A DNA stretch of 14,215 bases from Candidatus Atribacteria bacterium (GTDB lineage: Bacteria; Atribacterota; Atribacteria; Atribacterales; Atribacteraceae): NCBI GenBank assembly GCA_018056205.1, contig JAGPGC010000017.1:1-14215 (forward strand). The letters are read 5' to 3'. Below are positions 7,015 through 14,215 of this stretch, piece by piece. The translations under genes and the position numbers were made by a program. Every line of letters starts with the position of its first letter. The first letter of the stretch is position 1. Below the pieces are notes generated by a model that ran no database searches, was not told where the DNA came from, and was given only the letters and a program-made list of their open reading frames with translations.

Positions 7015-9514
7015 TACTGATGATTTCCTAATAAAAGTGCTAAATGCTTTTAATGAAAGTGGAGTTGAGTATTGTATTTTAAAGAACTTTGAGTATTTGC
7101 CGGATACAGCCTCAGTGAGCGACATTGATATTTTGATTCTTGAAACAGACGTTAAGATATGTGAGGAACTGATAATCAGTGCTGCATTAGAGCTTGGATT
7201 TAGTTTGTTCAATAAATGGCAAAGGCAATATGGAGTATCACTACAATTTTTTTCTTTCCGTGATAATTCAATCAATTCTTTGGTTATTGATTTAATTATT
7301 AATAATGTGGAGTTTCGGGGCGTTCCGTATTTACCCGGAAATAGGATTTTGGAGAAAAGGGTGTGGGAAAGAGGATTCTATCGTTCTTCAGATTTGCATG
7401 TTAGCTTAGTGTATTGGCTGCATTCTATTGTCAACGGAGGTTTTTACAAACAAAAATATGAAGAAAGGATAATTAGTGCTTTTCTGAAGAACCGAGATGG
7501 ATTCATGGATGAGCTTGCGTTGCTTTTCGGTAAAAGGATTGGCAGGGAACTATATAACCTATTGGATACACGTAAATTAAGCGATGCATTACTTTTGAGA
7601 ATGGAGGTTATTTCCTATTGTGTAGTCAAAGCTTTTTTCACGAGGCCATTTTCGGTATTAAAAAACTTTACTAAATTCGTTTATTTCGAAATGTATATAA
7701 GAATTATAAAAAAAACAGGTAAAATGATCGCATTTATAGGCCCTGACGGTGTTGGTAAAACTACTGTCCTAAACGGAGTTTTCAATACTATAAAAAAGGT
7801 GATGCATTCAGATAAACATCGAGTATTCCATTGGCGACCTGGATTGATACCACCGCTTAAATACCTATTTAGGCCGTCAAAATGGAATGTACAAGACCAA
7901 ACCCCCGTGAGTGACCCTCACGTCAGTAAGCCTTCTGGTTTTTTGGGGTCGTTAGTTAGATTATTTTATTACATGATTGATTTTACATTAGGGTATTTTT
8001 TAAAAGTTCGCCCATTATTGGTTAGAAATTCATTCGTTTTCTTTGATAGGTATTTTTATGATACTGTCGTTGATCCTTATCGGTCGAGGATTAAGCTGCC
8101 TAAATGGATTTTAAATTTATTCAAGAAAATAGTCCCGAAACCGGACGTAACTGTATATCTTGATAGTACACCCGAAATTACCTATCAACGTAAGAGTGAA
8201 TTACCATTATCAGAACTTAAGAGACAGTTTGAATCGTACAGGACCTTGGTGGAGAAAATTAGCGGTGCTATAATGGTTAATACTGCTTATACTCCGCTTG
8301 AAGATGTTATCCAAGAGGTTTCGCGAGGAATTTTAAGCATAATTGCGCAACGTAGTGAAAATTTTCGGCTTTTCAAAAATAGTATGTATATAAGTGCGAA
8401 TAATAATTATTTGGTTTTGCCGTCCAGAAAAAATTGTAGGTGGCTCATACCTGGCAAGTCATCTTTTTTAAACAGAGTCTTTGCACTTTACTCACCGTAT
8501 AGTGTTTTAGGTAAGACTTTTAAATTTTCTATTAGAACCTTATCTCGTTTGAATTTAGAAAAATTATTGCCAACCATTGATTCCAGGCCTTTACGCGGAG
8601 GTTTGGACAGAACGGGGACGTTAATAAAAGAAGTAATTTTTCAGGTAATGGGAAGGAGAGATATTGAACTGGGGTTGTATGTAAATCCTTATAGTCGTTA
8701 TTCAAAAGTTATTATTTTTATTTTTACGACAGAAGCCCAGTTAATTGGAATTGGTAAAATTGCTGAGACGCCTGGTGCTAAGAAGAAGTTAGCAAATGAG
8801 GCAGGAATTCTTAGGGCTTTGATGAATGTTTTTTCGAAATCTAATGACGAACCCTCTTTTTTAATTCCTTCTCTCCTCTACGAAGGTGAAGTTGAAGATA
8901 ATTACATTATGATAGAGACTCCTGTTCCTTTTCAGAATTTTAAACCTGGAAATGTCGAGTTCTCACGCTTGTACAGGAGAGTATTAATTTCATTAAAGGA
9001 TGCCACACAAGTTATAAAGACTTTTCAGGATACTGACTTATTCCATTCTATGAAACATAAAACAGAGAGCTATCACGAACCTTTTAGTGAGCTAATTAAG
9101 GCTGCTTTTAATCTGGTGGAGAAGAGACTCAAAAGCCATTTTGTCTTACTTTCGTTAGGGCATGGTGATTTTGTACCGTGGAATACGTATATAGATCCGT
9201 TAAATGAAAGAATATTTGTTTATGATTGGGAATCGGCAGGTATGGAGTTGCCCTTCGGTTTTGATTTGATCCATTTTTATTTTCAGACGAATTTCTTGCT
9301 TAGAAAGCTCCGGGGAGAGCGTTTACTAAGGGAAGTAATTGATGGCTTAACTGAAAATAATGATTTAATTAAATCACAGCCTCTAAATAAGGATGATCTT
9401 GTACTACTTTACCTTTTGTATATGGCACTTTTTCAGGATGGAGAGGAACTATTGTCATCTTGTGCTATTGCCCGCAGGCAAATGCTAAGTATTGTTTTAA
9501 AGCAATATGAATAG
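7007..9514 (+). CDS. Three-domain protein: nucleotidyltransferase, thymidylate-kinase-like, APH-like kinase
   Basis: An 835-residue soluble protein. Residues 1-120 resemble the uncharacterised nucleotidyltransferase family NTP_transf_5: ILKNFEYLP (24-32), SDID (38-41) and a third acidic residue D95 in VIDLI, without the usual GS turn. Residues 238-450 are thymidylate-kinase-like: P-loop GPDGVGKTT (245-253), FFDRYFYD (345-352), VYLDSTPE (383-390) and an arginine-containing lid near 395-406. Residues 530-835 match the APH/choline-kinase fold: K584 and E598 (ATP-binding pair), HGDFVPWN (719-726, catalytic D721, N726) and DWE (740-742, metal-binding D740). Key residues look intact in all three. 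It overlaps both flanking transferase genes by 8 nt. Substrate is unknown; activation or phosphorylation of a polymer component is inferred. A true thymidylate kinase for DNA synthesis is unlikely in this setting. Confidence 0.85.
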   Translation: MSSTDDFLIKVLNAFNESGVEYCILKNFEYLPDTASVSDIDILILETDVKICEELIISAALELGFSLFNKWQRQYGVSLQFFSFRDNSINSLVIDLIINNVEFRGVPYLPGNRILEKRVWERGFYRSSDLHVSLVYWLHSIVNGGFYKQKYEERIISAFLKNRDGFMDELALLFGKRIGRELYNLLDTRKLSDALLLRMEVISYCVVKAFFTRPFSVLKNFTKFVYFEMYIRIIKKTGKMIAFIGPDGVGKTTVLNGVFNTIKKVMHSDKHRVFHWRPGLIPPLKYLFRPSKWNVQDQTPVSDPHVSKPSGFLGSLVRLFYYMIDFTLGYFLKVRPLLVRNSFVFFDRYFYDTVVDPYRSRIKLPKWILNLFKKIVPKPDVTVYLDSTPEITYQRKSELPLSELKRQFESYRTLVEKISGAIMVNTAYTPLEDVIQEVSRGILSIIAQRSENFRLFKNSMYISANNNYLVLPSRKNCRWLIPGKSSFLNRVFALYSPYSVLGKTFKFSIRTLSRLNLEKLLPTIDSRPLRGGLDRTGTLIKEVIFQVMGRRDIELGLYVNPYSRYSKVIIFIFTTEAQLIGIGKIAETPGAKKKLANEAGILRALMNVFSKSNDEPSFLIPSLLYEGEVEDNYIMIETPVPFQNFKPGNVEFSRLYRRVLISLKDATQVIKTFQDTDLFHSMKHKTESYHEPFSELIKAAFNLVEKRLKSHFVLLSLGHGDFVPWNTYIDPLNERIFVYDWESAGMELPFGFDLIHFYFQTNFLLRKLRGERLLREVIDGLTENNDLIKSQPLNKDDLVLLYLLYMALFQDGEELLSSCAIARRQMLSIVLKQYE

Positions 9515-10748
9515 GGTTAAAGTTCTTGCCGTGGCATATGCGTGTGAACCTAACAAAGGCTCGGAACCCGGCGTTGGATGGAATTGGGTAAAACAAATTG
9601 CTCGTTTTGCTGATGTGTGGGTAATTACGAGAGGAAATAACAGAGAAGTTATTGAGGGTGTCCTTAAAAAGACCCCAGAACCTCATATGCATTTTATTTG
9701 TGTTGATTATCCGAAGTTGATAAGGTTTTGGAAAAAAGGGCAAAGAGGGGTTCATTTGTATTATTTCTTGTGGCAATTTTTGGCTTTTTATTATGGGTAC
9801 AAATTGCATAAAAAGGTTAATTTTGATTTGGTGCATCATATTACTTTTGTAAACGACTGGTTCCACTCACTTTTTGCTCTATTCCCAATCCCGTTCATTT
9901 GGGGTCCTATTGGCAGTAACTCTCTAGTGCCTTTAGAGTTTCATTGTAACTTCAAGAGTTATATGAGCGACCTTACAAAGAATATGCTTATAACACTCGC
10001 AAGGGTATGCAACCCTCTTTATTGGATCACAATAGGAAGAGCAAGAAAGATAATTCTGATAAAGGAAAGTTTAAGGGATAAGTTTCCATTTCGATTTGTT
10101 AATCAGCAGAAAATACTGGTGCAATGTGCTGTTGGGATTGATCAAAGTATTGATCAAAGTCTAGCGGAATCAAAACATGCAAAAAAAGATTTTATAATAT
10201 TTTACTCTGCGGGAAACTTGATTTCTATCAAAGGCTTTCACCTTGCAATTATGGCTTTTTATAAAGCTCTTAATAAAGTACGTAATATTAAATTAATAAT
10301 AACAGGCGATGGCCCTTTGAGAAAGCGATTAAAAGAGATGACCGAAAGATTTAGTATTACGCAGTTTGTTACTTTTACAGGAAAACTCCCACGTAGCGAT
10401 GTCTTAAAATATATTTCTGAGGCAGATGTGTTTTTGTTTCCTTCTTTTGAGGCAGGAGGGATGGTTGTCTTAGAGGCGATGATTAATGGCTTACCAGTCA
10501 TCTGTCTTGATGTTGGAGGTCCAGGAGAGATGGTTTGCGACAACTGTGGTATCAAAGTACAGGCTAACGGCGTAAGCCAAGTTGTTGATGAACTTGCAGA
10601 TGGAATTGTAAATTTTGCAAGTGATTTTACTCTAAGGCTAACAATGGGGGAAAATGCGAGAGCACATGCAAAGCGAATGTATTCATGGAGTGGGAAAGGA
10701 TCTTTTCTCAAGGAAGTTTATAGCGATGTGTTAAAATATCAACAATGA
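9507..10748 (+). CDS. Glycosyltransferase family 4 (GT-B)
   Basis: GT-B fold retaining glycosyltransferase of 413 residues, presumably at the cytoplasmic face. The N-terminal acceptor domain has YACEPNKGSEPGVGW at 11-25, a signature of a GT4 subgroup in polysaccharide loci, and IWGPIGSNS at 131-139. The C-terminal donor domain has SAGNLISIKGFHLAI at 234-248 (K242), TGDGPLRKRL at 266-275 and the E-x7-E pair E315/E323 in FEAGGMVVLEA. It begins 8 nt inside the upstream gene without a strong ribosome site, so coupling is likely, and ends in an ATGA overlap with the next gene. Residues 211-218 are two copies of IDQS produced by a 12-bp tandem duplication. Sugar specificity is unknown. Confidence 0.92.
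   Translation: MNRVKVLAVAYACEPNKGSEPGVGWNWVKQIARFADVWVITRGNNREVIEGVLKKTPEPHMHFICVDYPKLIRFWKKGQRGVHLYYFLWQFLAFYYGYKLHKKVNFDLVHHITFVNDWFHSLFALFPIPFIWGPIGSNSLVPLEFHCNFKSYMSDLTKNMLITLARVCNPLYWITIGRARKIILIKESLRDKFPFRFVNQQKILVQCAVGIDQSIDQSLAESKHAKKDFIIFYSAGNLISIKGFHLAIMAFYKALNKVRNIKLIITGDGPLRKRLKEMTERFSITQFVTFTGKLPRSDVLKYISEADVFLFPSFEAGGMVVLEAMINGLPVICLDVGGPGEMVCDNCGIKVQANGVSQVVDELADGIVNFASDFTLRLTMGENARAHAKRMYSWSGKGSFLKEVYSDVLKYQQ
10137..10160 (+). repeat. Perfect 12-bp tandem duplication
   Basis: ATTGATCAAAGT occurs twice head to tail (10137-10148, 10149-10160). It is in frame and encodes IDQS-IDQS at residues 211-218 of the GT4, in the linker just after the first Rossmann domain, where the typical VGID segment sits. 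Confidence 0.9.
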
Positions 10749-11932
10749 AGATACTGATTATACATAACTTTTATAAGTCTTCTGCACCGTCAGGGGAGGA
10801 CATTGTTTTCAGAAGAGAATATGAGATGCTCAAGGAAAATGGTGCTTCAGTTCTTACGTACACGAGGCACAATGATGAGATAACAGGGCTGCGCACAATT
10901 CTCTCGGGGATGGCTGGAATTTGGTCGTGGAAGACTTACAATGATGTCAAACGAATAATTAGAACTGAAAAGCCTGACGTAGCACATTTTCATAATATTT
11001 GGTATTTGATATCCCCTTCGGCATATTATGCGTGTGAGGAAGAGGGAGTACCTATTGTTCAAACTTTACATAACTACAGAATGTTTTGTTCTAATGGGTT
11101 GTTGCTTAGAGAAGGTAAAGTCTGTGAAGAGTGCCTTAGAAAGTCTGCACTTAAGTCAATTAAATACGGTTGCTACAGGAACTCAAGAGTCTTGACGCTT
11201 CCCGTTGCACTTGCTGAGCAACTCCATCGCAAAATAGGTACTTGGGATAGCAGGGTTGATCTTTATATTGCCGTTTCGGAGTTTCAAAAGAAAAAGTTTA
11301 CCGAGTACGGTATAGATTGTAATAAAATTGTAGTAAAACCTAACTTTATACTTGATTTGTCTATTATCCCAGAGCGAGATGCCGGCTATGTCCTTTATGT
11401 TGGAAGAATTTCAGAAGAGAAGGGGGTTCTCCTAATTTTAAAAGCTGCTAAGTTGTTAAAAGGTTCAGGGATAAAGATAAAACTGATTGGTGATGGACCA
11501 CTAAGAGAACGTATGTCCAGGGAGATAGTCAATTCGGATCTTACTGAAATTGAGCTACTTGGCAGAAAAAAGCATGAGGAAGTTATTAAATATATTCAAA
11601 AATCGAAGTTTTTGATAGTCCCGTCGATCTGGTATGAGACATTTGGACTTGTAGCAGTTGAAGCCTATGCTTGTGGTAAGGCTGTTGTTGCATCAAAAAT
11701 CGGCGCGCTTGAGGAGTTGGTTCAGGATGGAAAGACGGGTTTACTTTTCGAACCCGGGAATCCATACGATTTAGCGAAAAAAATTGAGTGGTTAAACAAA
11801 AACGATAGTGCATCCAGACAAATGGGCATAAATGCTCGTAAGGTATACGAAGAAAAGTACACAAAAGAGAAAAATTTTGAGATTTTAAAGAGTATTTACA
11901 AAACCTTGATCGAAAAGGCTTCTAAAGGATAA
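10745..11932 (+). CDS. Glycosyltransferase family 4 (GT-B) with cysteine cluster
   Basis: GT-B fold glycosyltransferase of 395 residues. The N-terminal domain has the MKILIIHNFY strand, the HFHNIWYLISPS segment from 81, QTLHNYR around 106-112, and four cysteines, C115, C127, C130 and C143, with a metal-site-like spacing. The donor domain has YVGRISEEKG at 218-227 (K226), LIGDGPLRERM at 247-257 and E298/E306 as the E-x7-E pair in YETFGLVAVEA, followed by GKAVVASKIGALEELVQDGKTG. The start overlaps the previous stop by 4 nt (ATGA), a standard coupling arrangement; the next gene starts 3 nt after its stop. It is a distinct GT4 subgroup from the gene upstream, so probably a different linkage. Donor sugar is not predictable. 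Confidence 0.93.
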   Translation: MKILIIHNFYKSSAPSGEDIVFRREYEMLKENGASVLTYTRHNDEITGLRTILSGMAGIWSWKTYNDVKRIIRTEKPDVAHFHNIWYLISPSAYYACEEEGVPIVQTLHNYRMFCSNGLLLREGKVCEECLRKSALKSIKYGCYRNSRVLTLPVALAEQLHRKIGTWDSRVDLYIAVSEFQKKKFTEYGIDCNKIVVKPNFILDLSIIPERDAGYVLYVGRISEEKGVLLILKAAKLLKGSGIKIKLIGDGPLRERMSREIVNSDLTEIELLGRKKHEEVIKYIQKSKFLIVPSIWYETFGLVAVEAYACGKAVVASKIGALEELVQDGKTGLLFEPGNPYDLAKKIEWLNKNDSASRQMGINARKVYEEKYTKEKNFEILKSIYKTLIEKASKG

Positions 11933-11935
11933 AAA

Positions 11936-12685
11936 ATGAAGGAAAACATTTTTGGTATTCAAGTTAATGTTGAAGATAAAATGGAGCTCATAAGAAAAGT
12001 GATTTATGCAGCGGAGGTAAATAAAGGGCCCGTGTCGCTTTTTTGCTTGAATCCTCACTCTTTGATGCTGAGTTTCAAAGATCCTGATTTTTACAAAGCC
12101 TTAAATGACTCTGAGTTTGTCATCCCTGATGGAATTGGCATCGTGATTGCTTCCAGACTCTTAGGTGGAACAATAAGGGAACGTTTATCTGGGCCTGACT
12201 TTTTTGAGGCATTTTCGAGTTATGTTAACATTAAAGGTAATTATTCCTATTTTTTCCTCGGCTCGACTCAGGATGTCCTTGACAAAATTAGGATACAAAT
12301 GGCGCAAAAGAACCCTAATATTGAGGTTAAAGGCTTATATGCCCCTCCAGCTTATCCTTGGTCTCTTACAGAGAATGAGAGGATACTTAATACGATCAAT
12401 TCTTTTGCTCCTGATGTTCTATGGGTTGGAATGACAGCACCAAAGCAAGAAAAGTGGATTTTTGAGAATAAAGCTAAATTAAATGTCAAAATCATAGGGG
12501 CTATTGGTGCAGCATTTGACTATTTTTCTGAAGTAAAGAAGAGGTCTCCTGCTATTTTCAGGGAACTTGGCCTCGAATGGCTGCCAAGATTTCTAATGGA
12601 GCCAGGGAGGTTGTGGAGAAGAAACTTGATATCCACACCTCAGTTTTTATTTTTGATAATAAGGGAAAAACTTAGACGTAGCTGA
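11936..12685 (+). CDS. WecG/TagA/CpsF family glycosyltransferase (GT26)
   Basis: A 249-residue member of the family that usually adds the second sugar, often a ManNAc or ManNAcA type residue, to an undecaprenyl-diphosphate-linked first sugar at the inner face of the membrane. Signatures in order: CLNPHS (37-42), PDGIGIV (64-70), RLSGPDFF (83-90), FFLGS (106-110), VGMTAPKQEKWI (164-175) and GAAFDYFSEVKKRSP from 191, ending with RELGLEWLPRFL and a basic amphipathic tail (RLWRR, IIREKLRRS) that likely docks to membrane. An AAAGGA ribosome site (11924-11929) sits 6 nt before the ATG. Its presence implies an initiating phosphoglycosyltransferase elsewhere. It is the last operon gene and ends in a double stop, TGATAA, 11 nt from the convergent gene. 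Confidence 0.95.
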   Translation: MKENIFGIQVNVEDKMELIRKVIYAAEVNKGPVSLFCLNPHSLMLSFKDPDFYKALNDSEFVIPDGIGIVIASRLLGGTIRERLSGPDFFEAFSSYVNIKGNYSYFFLGSTQDVLDKIRIQMAQKNPNIEVKGLYAPPAYPWSLTENERILNTINSFAPDVLWVGMTAPKQEKWIFENKAKLNVKIIGAIGAAFDYFSEVKKRSPAIFRELGLEWLPRFLMEPGRLWRRNLISTPQFLFLIIREKLRRS

Positions 12686-12696
12686 TAAACACGTAT

Positions 12697-14052
12697 TTAT
12701 GAGCGCTCTTTCAAGGGATAATAAAAGACCTCGAATTGGATTGTAAAATAATTACTGTGTTCTCCCACCGTAGGACGCTCATTTGAGAATAATATAGATG
12801 GCTTTATACCAAAGTTGTTTCTAATTAGACAATAGGATAGAGATAAAAAACAGCCTTTATGTTGTATCGGGCTTAAAAAAACGCCCTGTGGATATCCATT
12901 AGAGTTAGTGTAAAATGTATCCTTTTCCATAACATGCCCTACGCCTTTCCGCACATACCCACAGGATACAATCAAAGAGTGGTAATCTTTATACTTAGTT
13001 AGAGACAGAGATAGGGAATCCATATCGTTGTCTCTAAATTTCCCCATAATTTCTCTCCTATTTGTCCATCTTAAAATAGGAATTCCATGGTTGTACGTCC
13101 ACCTATTTATTCCAGAGTATTCGAGTTTTAAAAATGATGGTTTCAGAAAAGGGTCCTTTACATTAACCCTGAAACTCCAGGCAAGTTTATGGGGCCAATA
13201 ACCAGGACTTGTTGGATGATACTGGAAATCATCGATTACAACTTCGCTATGTGCAGAGACTTTTCTACCCCAGTAATTGAGGAATAGCATCCAGAAGACG
13301 TTTTGTTCTCCCGCTCCTCCCATGTCCCAAAGTTGAGGATGGTAAAGTATGAGTGGATTGTACCAGTAACAGTAGGGGCTGTTTGCCTCGTTGTAGAACA
13401 GGGCTACTTCTGTAAAGCCTCCTGTGAGTTTCCAGAACCTTGATTCTATGCCATGCCCCGTGATGAATCTTCTATATGTTTTTCCCTTCGTATAGTATGA
13501 AGATGTGTCTTGGGGCGTCTGATAGTCAAATTCACCGATAAAATAGAATCCTTGGAAGTGCTTGCCGGAATATTTGATCAAAAAATGGTCAAAAGGTGTA
13601 TCTTTATCGTCCATTAGGGTTTCGAGGCCCATCGCCAGTCGGTTCCTGCCGAGGTTCAAGAAGAGATTGTTATTATTATAGTATAAGTAAGCTCTTGAAT
13701 ATCCCGCTGTAAAATACTCTTCCCACAAGATATAGGGCCAGATGGTCTGGTCGCCGATTTTCAATAAGGGTTCTACCACCAAGCCGAAATTTTTATGTTT
13801 ATGCTGAAAAAATGGATAAAGCCAAAGGACATTGGAGTCCCTGTGCTCAAAGCCGACGTTTATAAGTAGTTTTGAATCGAGGTAGTTGTAATGTTTATTC
13901 AATGGTTCACTCTCAAAATGGTAATGGATAGGCATTAGAATGCCTGTATAGGCAATCTTTCCCATTCTGAGGTATTCTTCAAAAAGAGCATCAGTACTGA
14001 CTAATGGACTATATAAGACCAAGATCTGTAATAAAATTAGCATCATATGCAC
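12697..14052 (-). CDS. Wzi-like capsule-assembly outer-membrane beta-barrel
   Basis: A 451-residue protein with a hydrophobic N-terminal segment (residues 3-18) that may be a signal peptide, although it lacks the usual basic N-region. The rest is rich in aromatic, alternating beta strands with no long hydrophobic helices. Features matching the Caps_assemb_Wzi family are GRNRLAMG at 135-142, YNPLIL at 231-236, IDDF at 273-276, and LEYSGINRWTYNH at 310-322. E. coli Wzi is an outer-membrane lectin that holds capsule on the surface, so the location beside a polysaccharide operon fits. The GTG at 14052 gives the longest frame, but ATG at 14046 or 14043 is equally possible; none has a clear ribosome site. 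Another large outer-membrane porin-like protein is the main alternative. Confidence 0.7.
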   Translation of the reverse strand: MHMMLILLQILVLYSPLVSTDALFEEYLRMGKIAYTGILMPIHYHFESEPLNKHYNYLDSKLLINVGFEHRDSNVLWLYPFFQHKHKNFGLVVEPLLKIGDQTIWPYILWEEYFTAGYSRAYLYYNNNNLFLNLGRNRLAMGLETLMDDKDTPFDHFLIKYSGKHFQGFYFIGEFDYQTPQDTSSYYTKGKTYRRFITGHGIESRFWKLTGGFTEVALFYNEANSPYCYWYNPLILYHPQLWDMGGAGEQNVFWMLFLNYWGRKVSAHSEVVIDDFQYHPTSPGYWPHKLAWSFRVNVKDPFLKPSFLKLEYSGINRWTYNHGIPILRWTNRREIMGKFRDNDMDSLSLSLTKYKDYHSLIVSCGYVRKGVGHVMEKDTFYTNSNGYPQGVFLSPIQHKGCFLSLSYCLIRNNFGIKPSILFSNERPTVGEHSNYFTIQFEVFYYPLKERS

Positions 14053-14215
14053 TACTGCCAGATTTTATAATTATAAGGCATGAGATAGGGGGTTCAATTG
14101 TTGCCGTTGCCTTTGGGTTCCTATCCTTGGGTGTCCAAGAAGATGTGCTTGCATTTACCAAAGTGTTTAATTCTCTTGAAGTGCAGAATTTGTCTTTGGG
14201 ATGGCTTAAAAGTAT
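14004..14215 (+). other. Uncertain open frame running off the window
   Basis: From ATG at 14004 a frame stays open for 70 codons to the window end. Its later part (IGGSIVAVAFGFLSLGV from about residue 28) reads like a hydrophobic segment of a real protein. I recognise no family. There is no ribosome site before the ATG, and the frame overlaps the 5' end of the minus-strand Wzi-like gene by 49 nt plus that gene's candidate promoter, so it may be chance. A second plus frame, from TTG at 14096, and one minus frame are also open here. Confidence 0.2.
14070..14097 (-). promoter_or_regulatory. Candidate promoter of the Wzi-like gene
   Basis: On the minus strand TTGAAC (14092-14097) is followed after 16 bp by a perfect TATAAT (14070-14075). 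Transcription would begin near 14063, leaving a leader of only about 10 to 20 nt before the possible starts at 14052, 14046 and 14043. This indicates that the Wzi-like gene is expressed independently of the main operon. Confidence 0.5.

Noticed and set aside
7724..8356. A housekeeping thymidylate kinase (tmk)
   Set aside because: The domain is embedded in an 835-residue fusion within a glycosyltransferase operon and differs from the compact roughly 210-residue Tmk. Similarity is limited to the P-loop, DRY and LDxxPE regions.
9125..9514. Aminoglycoside resistance gene
   Set aside because: HGD and DWE motifs are shared by the entire APH/choline kinase fold. Fusion and context point to polysaccharide-related chemistry, not antibiotic resistance.
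10259..10711. 150-codon minus-strand open frame
   Set aside because: It lies fully antisense to the well-supported donor domain of a GT4 and its Ser/Thr/Pro-rich translation is typical of a shadow frame.
12702..12709. GAGCGCTC palindrome as a transcription terminator
   Set aside because: The 8-bp palindrome leaves no loop, so an RNA hairpin would be too short, and it is followed by only TTTC. It also lies inside the end of the minus-strand gene.
1..14215. CRISPR arrays, insertion sequences and riboswitches
   Set aside because: No regularly spaced repeats, transposase-like frames, terminal inverted repeats or recognisable riboswitch cores were found on either strand.

Overview
The window holds most of a surface-polysaccharide biosynthesis locus: ten same-strand genes packed into what looks like one operon (about 241 to 12685). 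It is bounded on the left by a divergently transcribed tRNA-Ser and on the right by a convergent gene for a Wzi-like outer-membrane beta-barrel. The DNA is AT-rich, arginine codons AGA and AGG are frequent, several genes have recognisable Shine-Dalgarno sequences, and two sites fit sigma-70-type promoters. With the outer-membrane protein this suggests a diderm bacterium. The promoter type and Shine-Dalgarno use argue against a typical Bacteroidetes member. I cannot name the genus.

Layout. 8-96 (minus) is tRNA-Ser with anticodon CGA. 97-240 is a divergent control region with a TTGAAA-17-TATAAT promoter, a 9-bp direct repeat and a GAGGAG ribosome site. 241-2485 encodes Gmd and Fcl, which turn GDP-mannose into GDP-L-fucose. 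2533-6107 encodes a Wzx-type flippase, a family 2 glycosyltransferase and a Wzy/WaaL-type polymerase or ligase. 6070-7014 is a second family 2 glycosyltransferase. 7007-9514 is an 835-residue protein with three enzyme-like domains: nucleotidyltransferase, thymidylate-kinase-like P-loop, and APH-like kinase. 9507-11932 holds two GT-B glycosyltransferases, and 11936-12685 a WecG/TagA/CpsF-type glycosyltransferase. 12697-14052 (minus) is the Wzi-like barrel with its own candidate promoter. The last 163 bases hold that promoter and an uncertain open frame running off the window.

How the genes fit together (inference). The set matches a Wzx/Wzy-type pathway. WecG-like and GT2/GT4 enzymes extend a lipid-linked repeat unit that includes GDP-fucose-derived sugar, Wzx flips it, Wzy polymerises it, and the Wzi-like barrel may anchor or organise the product at the outer membrane. 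No initiating phosphoglycosyltransferase, Wza/Wzc export machinery, GDP-mannose synthesis gene or recognisable dedicated fucosyltransferase is present, so these must lie outside the window.

The most unusual item is the three-domain protein. Its active-site motifs look intact in all three parts, and it is translationally coupled between two glycosyltransferases. It may activate or phosphorylate a non-sugar substituent or a sugar for the polymer, but its substrate cannot be read from the sequence.
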